Assembly: GCA_964463485.1 (NCBI GenBank)
Contig: CAYXDO010000068.1
Location: 1-54,850, forward strand
Reading direction: 5' to 3'
Source of the DNA: CAYXDO01 sp964463485
GTDB taxonomy: Bacteria; Myxococcota; Kuafuiibacteriia; Kuafuiibacteriales; Kuafuiibacteriaceae
Length of the DNA: 54,850 nt
The position numbers and the translations under genes were made by a program. How positions within the stretch are numbered: the stretch's first letter is position 1; every line of letters starts with the position of its first letter. The notes under the pieces are model-generated. The model was not told the origin of the DNA. It searched no databases and saw nothing but the letters and a program-made list of their open reading frames with translations. Of the stretch, positions 31,954 through 39,826 are shown one piece after another.

Positions 31954-34698
31954 TCAGTCGACCAAGACGATCCCCACGACCAACGATACGCAGTCGTTCG
32001 TGAGCGTGGAGGCGGTGATTTCGACGGTCGACGAACCGACCGGGACCGCGGAGGAGATCTCGAAGCGACGGATGTCCCAGAGCGCGCCCCACGTGGCGCT
32101 CGCGGCGTTGACGGAGGCGACCGGGGTGGTGTTGCCGTCGAAGATGGCCCCCATCGGCGCGATGACGGTTTGGTTCGCGGCCAAGTCTCCGTCCATGTAA
32201 CTCTGGCCGTCGCTCGCATGAATCTCGAGCCACACCCGGTCCGCGGCGGTGGGTCTCGAGACCGGTCCGACCGACTGAAGCCAGCCGGCCGGTTCGAACG
32301 CGCTCGCGATGTTCGAGTCGTTGGCGTCGATCATCCAGATGCCGACGTCGTTGGATGAGTTGCCGTCATCGTACACGACGATCAGAGAGACTCCGTTGAT
32401 TTCGATGAAGGGACCCTTGATGAGATTGTCGACGGTGTAATCGCCATCGCCCGTCACGAGCTGAGTTACGTCGGCGCGGTAGGACTGACCGTTCGAAAAC
32501 GGCCAGCAGTTGGAGCTCGCGAAGCCGACGTTTTTGCCTTCGACGGAGACTCCCGCGAACTCGATGGTGGCGTTGGCCTGGGCGTCGGCGACGCTGGTGG
32601 GTCCGTTCCAGTAGAGCAGGGCCGATCGCACGCTGCCGGAGACTCCTCTTAGACTCAGGGACCCCGAGCCGACGGTTCGAATCCCACCCAAGCCGACCGT
32701 CACGATGTCCCCGCGGAATTGGTCTTTCAGGCAAGCGCTGCTGCAGCCGTCGCCGTTCGATAGATTCCCGTCATCACACTCTTCGTCGGGGTCTCTTCTG
32801 CCGTCGCCGCAGGTCTCCAGTCGGCACAAGGCGGAGCATCCATCGCGTGATACGAGGTTTCCGTCATCGCAGTCCTCGCCGGCATCGACGGCGGCGTTGC
32901 CGCAGCGTCCGAGGCGCGAACAGTCACCCTGGCAACCGTCGTTGTCGATGATGTTGCCGTCGTCGCACTCCTCGCCGGGGTCGAGATTTCCGTTCCCGCA
33001 GACGCGAGGGACTGCGCCGCTGCCGAAGAGCGGCAGGACGTGGTTCGGCAGCACGACGTCGTCCGTCGTGAAGATGTACTGGCTCTTGTAGTCGCGCTCT
33101 CGGGTCGGTAGGAACGAGAAGCTCAGCGTCGCGTCGCCGTTCGCCGGGAGCTCGATGGGGAACGAGCTCGAAGATGTGAGCGTGATGGCAGGCTCGACGG
33201 GTGCGCTGAATCGGCCCGAGACGATTCGGCACAGGTCGGATCCGTCGTTGTGAATTTCTACGGCCATCTCCTTGGTCGTGGTCAGCTCGACCGCGCCGAA
33301 TTGAAGCGTGCTCGGGCTGAACCGAAGCTCGCAGACGGCCTCGGCGCGGCCTCCGAGCAGCACGACCGAACCCACCCCGGCCGAGGTCTCTACCGTCACC
33401 GTGGCGGTGTGAGTTCCGACGACCGAGGGCGAGTAGAATAGATCCACGAACATCGACTCACCCCCGCGAACGAAGGCCGGCAGACCCACTTGCCCGGTCG
33501 TGAACTCACGGTCTCCGCTGATGTTGATGCCCCTGATTTCCATGTCACCCGACCCCGCGTTGAGGATCGTGAGGACGCGGCGGTGCGGCCCTTCGTCCCG
33601 CTGCGCTCCAAAGTCCAGGGAGCTCGGTTGGACCACCAAGAGCGGGCCCTCGGACTCTCCGACGATCCGTACATGCGCCTCCCGAGTGAGTCCGGGCGCG
33701 TCGCTCGCCACGACGAGCTCCGCGTCGAGCCGCACGCGCGAGGTGGGGCGCCAAGTTATCTGCAGGGCAAGGCGGCCCTCCGGGTCGATCGCCGTCGGGA
33801 GAGTCGGTCCGAGCGCGTAACTCAGCTCCGCGTTCGTCAGCGACACGGTCTCCACGCGAAGCGAGTTGGTACCCGGGTTCACGATCTCGACCTGACGGGT
33901 GACCGAGTCACCTATCCCTTGTTTTCCGAAATCGAGGAACGGGGGATCGATCTCGAGCGCCGGAGCTACCGCGGAGGCGAGCACCTCGACCTCCAGGCCG
34001 CACCGATCCCCGCAGAGCTCGTATCGCAGGATCCCATCATCGAGGCCGACCTCGATGGGGCGATATCGCATGACGACAGTCGCGCCGCGCAAAGGCTGGA
34101 GGTGCAAGTCTTCTGATTGCTCGTGAATCCGAGGCATGCCATCGATGGTCACGAATTCGCGCGGAAATTCGGCCACCAAACGACCGGCGGACTCGGCCAT
34201 GCCGGCGTTGAAGTACGCCACCTGCGCGAGCTGCGCGCCGAACAGAGGTGTGCCTGAAAAGTCGATCCGAGAAGGAAACGCGCTGACCAAACCCACCACT
34301 CCCTTGCCGATGAGTTGCACCGAGGCTTCGGGCTGCGTGGGATCGTTCGAGGTCAAACGAAGTGTGGTCGACGCCGGACCCACCTGCGTCGGTCTGAAAC
34401 CCAAGTCGATGGGTACTTCTCGACCCGGCGGCACGGTGGCGGTCGCCGATCCGAGGAAGGGTGCGGTCAACTCGGAGGCGGTCAGGTGGAGCTCTGCCTC
34501 GCCCTGGTTCGACACCGTCCACACCAAACGTTTGGTCGCTCCGGTCGGAACGTCTCCGAAGTCGATCGTGGTCGACGCGATCACCAACCGCGGGTCGACC
34601 TTGCGCAGGCCGGATCCCTCGTCGCTGCAGGCAACCAACGCGCTGGCCACGAAGAACGCGACTCTTCCCGATCCGCGCGCGATCCATCGACTCATCAT
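31954..34698 (-). CDS. Multidomain lipoprotein: ASH-like repeats, DUF4215 Cys-rich repeats, DUF3344-like C-terminus
   Basis: A 914-residue surface protein. The start MMSRW at 34698 overlaps the nicotinamidase stop by 4 nt (ATGA). Lipobox ALVAC (Cys24). Residues 35-560 are a series of ASH/DUF1573-type Ig-like domains, each beginning VxPxxLDFG (for example ASTTIDFGDVPTGA, IDPPFLDFGKQGIGDS, VQPSSLDFGAQRDEG, FSPSTLQFGAVELTT). Residues 565-660 hold three DUF4215 modules, CGNGNLDPGEECDDGN, CGNAAVDAGEDCDDGN and CGDGRRDPDEECDDGN. The end (665-914) resembles DUF3344 (ALLYWNGPTSVADAQANATI, GVSLIVVYDDGN). Long stalks of this sort usually present adhesive ends outside the cell. It converges with the Rpn-like gene 42 nt away. 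Confidence 0.9.
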   Translation of the reverse strand: MMSRWIARGSGRVAFFVASALVACSDEGSGLRKVDPRLVIASTTIDFGDVPTGATKRLVWTVSNQGEAELHLTASELTAPFLGSATATVPPGREVPIDLGFRPTQVGPASTTLRLTSNDPTQPEASVQLIGKGVVGLVSAFPSRIDFSGTPLFGAQLAQVAYFNAGMAESAGRLVAEFPREFVTIDGMPRIHEQSEDLHLQPLRGATVVMRYRPIEVGLDDGILRYELCGDRCGLEVEVLASAVAPALEIDPPFLDFGKQGIGDSVTRQVEIVNPGTNSLRVETVSLTNAELSYALGPTLPTAIDPEGRLALQITWRPTSRVRLDAELVVASDAPGLTREAHVRIVGESEGPLLVVQPSSLDFGAQRDEGPHRRVLTILNAGSGDMEIRGINISGDREFTTGQVGLPAFVRGGESMFVDLFYSPSVVGTHTATVTVETSAGVGSVVLLGGRAEAVCELRFSPSTLQFGAVELTTTKEMAVEIHNDGSDLCRIVSGRFSAPVEPAITLTSSSSFPIELPANGDATLSFSFLPTRERDYKSQYIFTTDDVVLPNHVLPLFGSGAVPRVCGNGNLDPGEECDDGNIIDNDGCQGDCSRLGRCGNAAVDAGEDCDDGNLVSRDGCSALCRLETCGDGRRDPDEECDDGNLSNGDGCSSACLKDQFRGDIVTVGLGGIRTVGSGSLSLRGVSGSVRSALLYWNGPTSVADAQANATIEFAGVSVEGKNVGFASSNCWPFSNGQSYRADVTQLVTGDGDYTVDNLIKGPFIEINGVSLIVVYDDGNSSNDVGIWMIDANDSNIASAFEPAGWLQSVGPVSRPTAADRVWLEIHASDGQSYMDGDLAANQTVIAPMGAIFDGNTTPVASVNAASATWGALWDIRRFEISSAVPVGSSTVEITASTLTNDCVSLVVGIVLVD

Positions 34699-35324
34699 CG
34701 TCGAGCTCTCTCTGATTCCGTGATGATTACGCCCGAGGCGCGGAGCTCGGCGATGGCGCGGTCTCCGTCGGTCGGATCGAGGTTTACCGCGCGACAACCG
34801 TCGGCGACGAGTGTGGTCGCAAAACCAAGCTGGCGTGCGTCCAGCGCGGTCGCCTTGACGCAGTAGTCGGTGGCGAGGCCGAGCACGACGACCTCGTCGA
34901 CCGAGTGCGATCGAAGCCAGCCTTCGAGGCCCGTCGACCTCCGATGCCCGTTGTCGAAAAAGCCGCTGTAGCTATCGATCGCGGGGTCCGTACCCTTCTG
35001 AAAAATCATCGCGATTCCTCCTTTTTCGAGGGCGTCGGCCAGGTCCGCGCCTCGCGTTCCGACCACGCAGTGGTCCGGCCAGAGCACCTGAGGGAGCCCG
35101 TGCAAATCGATGAGGTCTCCGGGGCGCTTCCCGGGATGTTGGGAGGCGAAGCTTTGGTGATTCGGCGGGTGGCAGTCCTGAGTTGCGACCACGAGCTCGA
35201 AGCGTGGGATCAGCAGGTTGGCGATCGCAATCGTCTCGTCTCCACGAGCGACCGCGAGCGCTCCGCCCGGGAGGAAGTCGTTCTGGAGGTCGACCAAGAT
35301 GAGTGCTCGCATGTCGAAACTCAT
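34695..35324 (-). CDS. pncA: Nicotinamidase
   Basis: Hydrolyses nicotinamide to nicotinate in NAD salvage; also able to act on pyrazinamide-type amides. The catalytic triad is Asp12 (LVDLQNDF), Lys110 (FQKGTD) and Cys155 (LATDYCVKATA); the metal site is Asp50, His52 and His56 (DCHPPNH). The cis-peptide region and ALDARQLGFATTLVADGCRAV are as in the family. 209 residues, normal length. MSFDMRAL starts at 35324; MRAL at 35312 would also fit. The stop overlaps the multidomain lipoprotein start by 4 nt, a puzzling partner that suggests shared transcription rather than shared function. Confidence 0.95.
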   Translation of the reverse strand: MSFDMRALILVDLQNDFLPGGALAVARGDETIAIANLLIPRFELVVATQDCHPPNHQSFASQHPGKRPGDLIDLHGLPQVLWPDHCVVGTRGADLADALEKGGIAMIFQKGTDPAIDSYSGFFDNGHRRSTGLEGWLRSHSVDEVVVLGLATDYCVKATALDARQLGFATTLVADGCRAVNLDPTDGDRAIAELRASGVIITESERARR

Positions 35325-35350
35325 AACACGACTCAGGCCGAGCCGGCCGG

Positions 35351-36232
35351 TCAGCGCAGCGCGACCGAGAGCGCGATGCCGAGCACGAGGATCGCGATGA
35401 TCGAGACCATGATCGCGATCAGCATCGAGGTCCTGGATGAAGGAGGTTTCTGGGCGACCGAGGCGCGGGGTCGGCTCTGGGGGCCGGGCGGCGGAACACT
35501 CCTTCGGGTCGGAGCGTCCTCCCGCAAGACGTGCATCTTGTAGCCGCGCGAGCCTTCCGGCGCAGGGGTCGGAGGTGCCGTTGGCGCTTCGGCGACGGGG
35601 ATCGCGGATCGACGGATCGCGGTGAGCTTCAGGCTCGGGTCCTTCTTGGCCGCGGGTTCGGGCTGGGCTGGGAGGTCCTCGTCGGTCTTGGCGGGCGAAT
35701 GGAACGTGACCGCACCGGCGATCGTCGGCCCGGCGAAGTCGGGCCGATGGAGCTCCGGGAGGTGAGGGTCTAGATACGTCGGGTCGTCGAAGGATGGGCG
35801 CGGGGCGGGTGTGGGAGCCGGCTTGCGCAGCGTGGGTGCTTTGAGGTGCGCGGCCATCTGCGCGTGGATGGCGGGCGTCGCGATGGTCGGGTCGCCGAAG
35901 ACGGGCGCCTCGTTGGAGTCGGTGCGGATGGCGGGTGTGGTGATGGTCGGGTCGCTGGAGGCGGGATGCTCGTCGGTGTCGCGAGGGGGTCGCAGGGAGG
36001 TGTCGGTGTCGTCGGCCTCGGTGGTCGGTCCGTGGGCAAGGCCGAGCTTCACGAGAGCGAGGAGCTCTGGGTCAGCCAGGGTGGGCGCGGCGAAGTCGGG
36101 CCGTTCGCCCTCTGGCTGGATGGCGGGAGTCGGGTCGAGGGCGGCGGTTTCCGCGGTGTCGCCGTCTTCACCGAAGCTGGCGACTTCGTCGACCGTCCCC
36201 TTTGGGAGGGTCCCGTTCCGATGGACGGCCAT
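35351..36232 (-). CDS. Tail-anchored protein with DPTI-type repeats
   Basis: A 293-residue protein with no enzymatic domain visible. The cytoplasmic part carries about six copies of a short motif centred on (F/S)xxPT(I/L)xxP: RPDFAAPTLADP, SSDPTITTPAI, FGDPTIATPAI, FDDPTYLDPHL, RPDFAGPTIAGAV. The C-terminus has one membrane segment (about 268-290: MLIAIMVSIIAILVLGIAL), so it should be tail-anchored. The repeats contain many Thr and resemble peptide sites for phospho-Thr or FHA readers, so a kinase substrate scaffold is a possible but unproven role. It is upstream of pncA by 26 nt. Confidence 0.75.
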   Translation of the reverse strand: MAVHRNGTLPKGTVDEVASFGEDGDTAETAALDPTPAIQPEGERPDFAAPTLADPELLALVKLGLAHGPTTEADDTDTSLRPPRDTDEHPASSDPTITTPAIRTDSNEAPVFGDPTIATPAIHAQMAAHLKAPTLRKPAPTPAPRPSFDDPTYLDPHLPELHRPDFAGPTIAGAVTFHSPAKTDEDLPAQPEPAAKKDPSLKLTAIRRSAIPVAEAPTAPPTPAPEGSRGYKMHVLREDAPTRRSVPPPGPQSRPRASVAQKPPSSRTSMLIAIMVSIIAILVLGIALSVALR

Positions 36233-36281
36233 ACCCCGAGACGAGCAAGCGGGGTGTGGTCTGGGGAGTCAAGTCGGACCT

Positions 36282-36974
36282 CTAGGTGAGGCGCGCCGCG
36301 GCCTCCCGCAGGCGCTCTGGGACCTCGCGGGTCACGGCAGCGCCGTGGGAAACGGTGAGCGCGACGAGGCGGGGCAGCTCGGCCATGCGCTGGAGCCACT
36401 CCGCGTAGTCGCTGGGCGATTCGAGCATCGTGAACCGCGACAGGCGGCTCATGCCGAAGAAGCCGGTGCTGCCGAGGCCCCGGAGCACCACACCGGCCAG
36501 GCCGGGTTGGTGTTCGAGGTGAAAGAGCGCGTCGTTGAACACGAGCGCTTTGTCCGATCCCACGTCGAGCTCGTAAACGAGCTCCAAGGGCTTGAGGCCC
36601 GTCGGCCGGTGAGCCTTGATGCCGTAGGCTTCGAGACGATCCTCACACGTGCCTTGTATCGGCACTCGCTCTTCGACTCTGGAGCGAACGGCGGCCGGGC
36701 ACAGCATCAGCGCGTCTGGATAGCGACGACGAAAGAACGGCGCGTCGAGGCGGTGGAACGGGCTCGGCACCACGATCACCTCAGGGCGCCCGAGGGCGGA
36801 GAGCGCGTCCATACCTTCGTCGTGCATCGCCACGACGCTGTGCAAGAAGAGCCCGCCGGACCGGAGGCGGTGGATGATCATGTTGCGAGGGAGGGGGAAG
36901 GCGGAGCTCCCCGTGACCATCCAGAGGTCGTCGGCGACGTTTTCGAGGGGGCCGTGGCGGAAGATCTTGGTCAT
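36282..36974 (-). CDS. DUF4336-like protein (metallo-beta-lactamase-fold relative)
   Basis: A 230-residue protein starting at ATG 36974, whose ATGA overlaps the upstream membrane protein stop. Opening lines match DUF4336 (FRHGPLENVADDLWMVTG, PRNMIIHRLRSGGLFLHSVV, EVIVVPSPFHRLDAPFFRRRYPDA), and the middle has LELVYELDVGSDKALVFNDALFHLE. The fold resembles the metallo-beta-lactamase superfamily, but the HxHxDH metal motif is not present (only PSPFHRLD), so metal binding is unclear. The longer 459-residue reading upstream in this frame is antisense or shadow to the preceding gene and was rejected. Function unknown. Confidence 0.78.
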   Translation of the reverse strand: MTKIFRHGPLENVADDLWMVTGSSAFPLPRNMIIHRLRSGGLFLHSVVAMHDEGMDALSALGRPEVIVVPSPFHRLDAPFFRRRYPDALMLCPAAVRSRVEERVPIQGTCEDRLEAYGIKAHRPTGLKPLELVYELDVGSDKALVFNDALFHLEHQPGLAGVVLRGLGSTGFFGMSRLSRFTMLESPSDYAEWLQRMAELPRLVALTVSHGAAVTREVPERLREAAARLT

Positions 36975-38068
36975 TCCTCGACGCTCAGTTTTTCCCCTTT
37001 CACGTCGAAGACAACCCACTTGCGCGCGCCGTTGCGAATCGTGACTCCGGCCTTGAGCTGCCCGGACTGGCGCAGCAAGGCCTCGAGCGCTTTGACGGCC
37101 TCCGCTTTTTTCTCGGGCGGAAGGGCCTTCCAAGCGGGCTCGTCGAGGACGCCGAAGAGCTTCCCGTTGACGAGCTCGCCGCTCGCGATAGGGAAGACGC
37201 CCTTCAAGGGGACGATGTCGAAGGGTCGCGCGGGTCGCATCACGAACGCCAGGGCGCCGCATACGAGCGAGATGGCGATGAAGGAGATGAGCAGCGCGAT
37301 CTTCCGGTCCTTCTTCGCATCGGGTTTGGTCGGGGCGGCGACTTGGTTGGGTTGGGACGGCGCGGTCGTGGTGGAGGCCGGCCGCTTCGCATGTTCGGGC
37401 TCGGCTTGGGCGAGCGATTTGGCACGCTCGGCAGAGCTGAGCTTGAGGCGCGGCTCGATCATGCGCAGGCCGCGCTCCTGGAGCAGGTGGTTGAATTTGA
37501 CGATCCCAGGATAGACGTCGAACTCGTTGACGTTGGGTTGAGCCAGCAACCACTCGAGCACCGGATCGAACTTGAAGGTCTGCCCGTCGAAGAGGCTCTT
37601 GTAGTTGCTGGAGACTACGGCCTGGAGCTGTCCGGTGCTGATGCGGGCTCCGGCGGGACAAGCTCGAAGGGCCGTGGAGAGCATCACCAGGATCTGGCTC
37701 TCGACGTCGCTGAGCGCAGGTGTGGCTGCTGCCGGGGCGGCGACCGAAGCGGGGCGCCCGCCCGCGAGCTTGCGACGTTGGTCGGGCGGGAGGTTCGCGA
37801 GGGCGCGAGGCGCCTTCACTTTGAGCGGAATCTTGGAGAGGTCGGCTTCGAACTTGAAGAACAGCGCAGCGACATCGGGATCGATGCCTTGCGGAGAGAG
37901 CTGCGCCCAGAGCGGATCGAGATCGATCGTCCCGTTCGCGTACATGGCGTCAAAGCTGTTGTGCACGGCCATGATGAACGCCTTCGAATCCACCGCTTTG
38001 GCGACCGGGCTCGCCTGGAGAGCCCCGAGCAACGTCTTCACGACCGCTTTCTTGTGTTCGTCGCTCAA
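36971..38068 (-). CDS. Membrane protein of unknown function with two helical modules
   Basis: A 365-residue protein. Start: TTG at 38068 (MSDEHKKAVVKTL); an upstream extension to 38449 would run antisense through the divergent HEAT gene and was rejected. Residues 1-90 and about 100-210 look like two related helical modules (KAVDSKAFIMAVHNSFDAMYANG, TIDLDPLWAQL versus ISTGQLQAVVSSNYKSLFDGQ, FKFDPVLEWLLAQP). A Pro/Ala/Lys linker follows, then one membrane segment (about 256-277: IALLISFIAISLVCGALAFVM) and an external part (PFDIVPLKGVFPIASGEL). The stop overlaps the DUF4336 gene. No family recognised. Confidence 0.75.
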   Translation of the reverse strand: MSDEHKKAVVKTLLGALQASPVAKAVDSKAFIMAVHNSFDAMYANGTIDLDPLWAQLSPQGIDPDVAALFFKFEADLSKIPLKVKAPRALANLPPDQRRKLAGGRPASVAAPAAATPALSDVESQILVMLSTALRACPAGARISTGQLQAVVSSNYKSLFDGQTFKFDPVLEWLLAQPNVNEFDVYPGIVKFNHLLQERGLRMIEPRLKLSSAERAKSLAQAEPEHAKRPASTTTAPSQPNQVAAPTKPDAKKDRKIALLISFIAISLVCGALAFVMRPARPFDIVPLKGVFPIASGELVNGKLFGVLDEPAWKALPPEKKAEAVKALEALLRQSGQLKAGVTIRNGARKWVVFDVKGEKLSVEE

Positions 38069-38143
38069 GGCTCGAACGTACCGCGCGCCTGTTTGGCGCT
38101 CAAGCGCGAGCGCGCTCGAATCGAAAGCGGGTAATCTGGAGCA

Positions 38144-39475
38144 GTGGGTGCGCGTCGAGAGGCGTCCTTGCTCGCGAGCCTGGCGAGCTCCCTGGGCGTT
38201 CCGGCACAGCGGGGGCTTCGCTCGCGGCCGACGCTCTTCGCGATGATCGGGGGCTTTCCGGTTCACGTCTTCTTCGACGGAGATATCGCTTTGCGCGACG
38301 TCAAAGTTCGCGTCAACGCCGCAGGCTCCATCCCATCCAGGCTGAAGATCCTTCGTCGACAAGAAGGGGAGCGCACGTTGAGGCGAACTTTCGCCACCGG
38401 CGATCCGGAGCTCGATCGAGCGGTCGTGATCGCCGGCGATCCGGCCCACGCAGCGGCGCTGTTGTCGAAGGATGTCCGTCAGCTCGTGCTGGCCTCCGTC
38501 GGTCGGTTCGGCGCCTCGGTCTCGCGTGGAGAAGTCTGGCTGGTCGAGTCGGCCCAGAAGGTCGACGTCGATCGACTCTCGAAGCTCGTTCGCCTCGTCG
38601 TGGGCCTCGCGCGAGAGCTGACGCTTGGAGACGACGAGCTTCCTGCGAGGCTGCTCGCGCAGTCCCGATTCGATCCGTCGCCCGAGCTACGGAGCGCGGC
38701 GCTGCGACTCCTGTTCGAGCGATGCGCGGCTTCGAAGGAAGCCCACTTCGCGCTCGCCGAGGCGCGTGAACATCTCGATCCGTACACGCGCCTCGCCTCC
38801 GAGCTCGCCAACGGCGCCGAGGGCCTTGCGCGAGTAGCGCTCGCCGCGCGCGACTCAGCGCTCGACGTCGACCTTCGAGGGTACGCGGCCCGCCTCGTCG
38901 TGTCGCGATACCCGCGACAAGCCTCCCGGGAGCTCGCTGTGAGCGTGATGAAAGTCGGACCGCTCCAGGTGATCGAGGCCGCGCTCGACGCCATCGAACG
39001 CGTCGAACAGGTGGACCTCCTCCCAGAGCTCTTTCCGCTCGTATCGCCAGCGATGTTCTCCGGGCCACCCACCGAGCGCTTCTACCGGTCGCTGCTGAGC
39101 GCCCTCGAGGCGAGCGCCCTCGTGGCGGAGCACCGATCCTCTGAGCCCGCGATCGATCCGGCACTCACCGAAACCGTCGCTATCAAGCTGCTCAGCCATC
39201 CGTCGTGGAAGATCGGAGTCAGCGCGGCCACCTTGCTCGGGCGCGTGGGGACCGCGACCGCCGTCGCTCCTCTCCAACAGGCCGCGAACATCATGAGCTG
39301 GGAGCAAGGCGGACCCGAGCGACGAGGCGCTGCGCAACTGGCGCTGCAGAAGACGCGCTCTCGCCTGCGCGGAGAGCTCGGGGCGCTCTCGGTCGTCGAC
39401 CCCGAGCAGAGAGAAGGGCAACTAAGCCTCGCGGCTGATGGATTTCTTTCGATGAAAGATTCAGACGAAGGCTAG
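38144..39475 (+). CDS. HEAT-repeat protein
   Basis: A 443-residue soluble protein, GTG start at 38144 with GGAG 5 nt upstream, divergent from the membrane protein at 38068 across 75 nt. An N-terminal mixed domain (about 30-125: FPVHVFFDGDIALRDVKVRV) precedes helical HEAT-like repeats (about 170-430: SPELRSAALRLLFER, AARDSALDVDLRGYAARLVV, HPSWKIGVSAATLLGRVGTATAVAPLQQA). Such superhelices bind protein partners. No catalytic site is seen. The coding stop lies inside CTAGCTGGCTGGCTAG, a weak hairpin-like run. Confidence 0.8.
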   Translation: MGARREASLLASLASSLGVPAQRGLRSRPTLFAMIGGFPVHVFFDGDIALRDVKVRVNAAGSIPSRLKILRRQEGERTLRRTFATGDPELDRAVVIAGDPAHAAALLSKDVRQLVLASVGRFGASVSRGEVWLVESAQKVDVDRLSKLVRLVVGLARELTLGDDELPARLLAQSRFDPSPELRSAALRLLFERCAASKEAHFALAEAREHLDPYTRLASELANGAEGLARVALAARDSALDVDLRGYAARLVVSRYPRQASRELAVSVMKVGPLQVIEAALDAIERVEQVDLLPELFPLVSPAMFSGPPTERFYRSLLSALEASALVAEHRSSEPAIDPALTETVAIKLLSHPSWKIGVSAATLLGRVGTATAVAPLQQAANIMSWEQGGPERRGAAQLALQKTRSRLRGELGALSVVDPEQREGQLSLAADGFLSMKDSDEG

Positions 39476-39519
39476 CTGGCTGGCTAGGGTCTTCAACTTC
39501 AAAGATCCACGCATGAGCG

Positions 39520-39774
39520 TCAGCGGCGACAACCCTGGAGCCGGCTGTGCGCAGGCGGCTGCCTGCTCCCCACGTGGTTGTACTCCGCGAGCAGCACCCC
39601 GAAGAACGCGGTCACGGCGAACAGAATGACCGGCAAGAAAAAGCTCCGCCGCCGCGGCGGACGGGGCTCCGGCAGATCCGAGAGTAAGGCTCCGATACGC
39701 TCCGCCTGCGCCCGTTGACGCTCTTCTTCGACTTGGAGCGTCGAGACGACCGGATCAACCTCGGAGTCGCTCAC
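39520..39774 (-). CDS. Small single-pass membrane protein
   Basis: An 84-residue protein starting at GTG. Residues 1-35 are helical and charged (VSTLQVEEERQRAQAERIGAL), followed by PEPRPPRRR and one membrane segment at about 44-63 (FFLPVILFAVTAFFGVLLA). Positive residues just before the segment predict a cytoplasmic N-terminus. The last 15 residues (SRQPPAHSRLQG) are encoded inside a degenerate copy of the dispersed hairpin element, so the true original C-terminus may have been shorter. Function unknown. Confidence 0.6.
   Translation of the reverse strand: MSDSEVDPVVSTLQVEEERQRAQAERIGALLSDLPEPRPPRRRSFFLPVILFAVTAFFGVLLAEYNHVGSRQPPAHSRLQGCRR
39549..39570. repeat. Degenerate copy of the hairpin element at a gene 3' end
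   Basis: GCAGGC (39551-39556) and GCCTGC (39561-39566) are perfect arms, preceded by GC and followed by TCCC, as in GCGCAGGCA...TGCCTGCGCTCCCAG. It falls in the last codons of the small membrane protein, consistent with an insertion that replaced its original end. Similarity is partial, so this call is tentative. Confidence 0.4.
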
Positions 39775-39826
39775 TCGCCGATGATAACGCCCGATACGCG
39801 GCCAAGGAAACCGGCTTGGCTGTGTG

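Noticed and set aside
38069..38449. N-terminal extension of the membrane protein at 36971-38068
   Set aside because: Antisense to the HEAT-repeat gene; the extension lacks domain features and the divergent starts fit a shared promoter gap.
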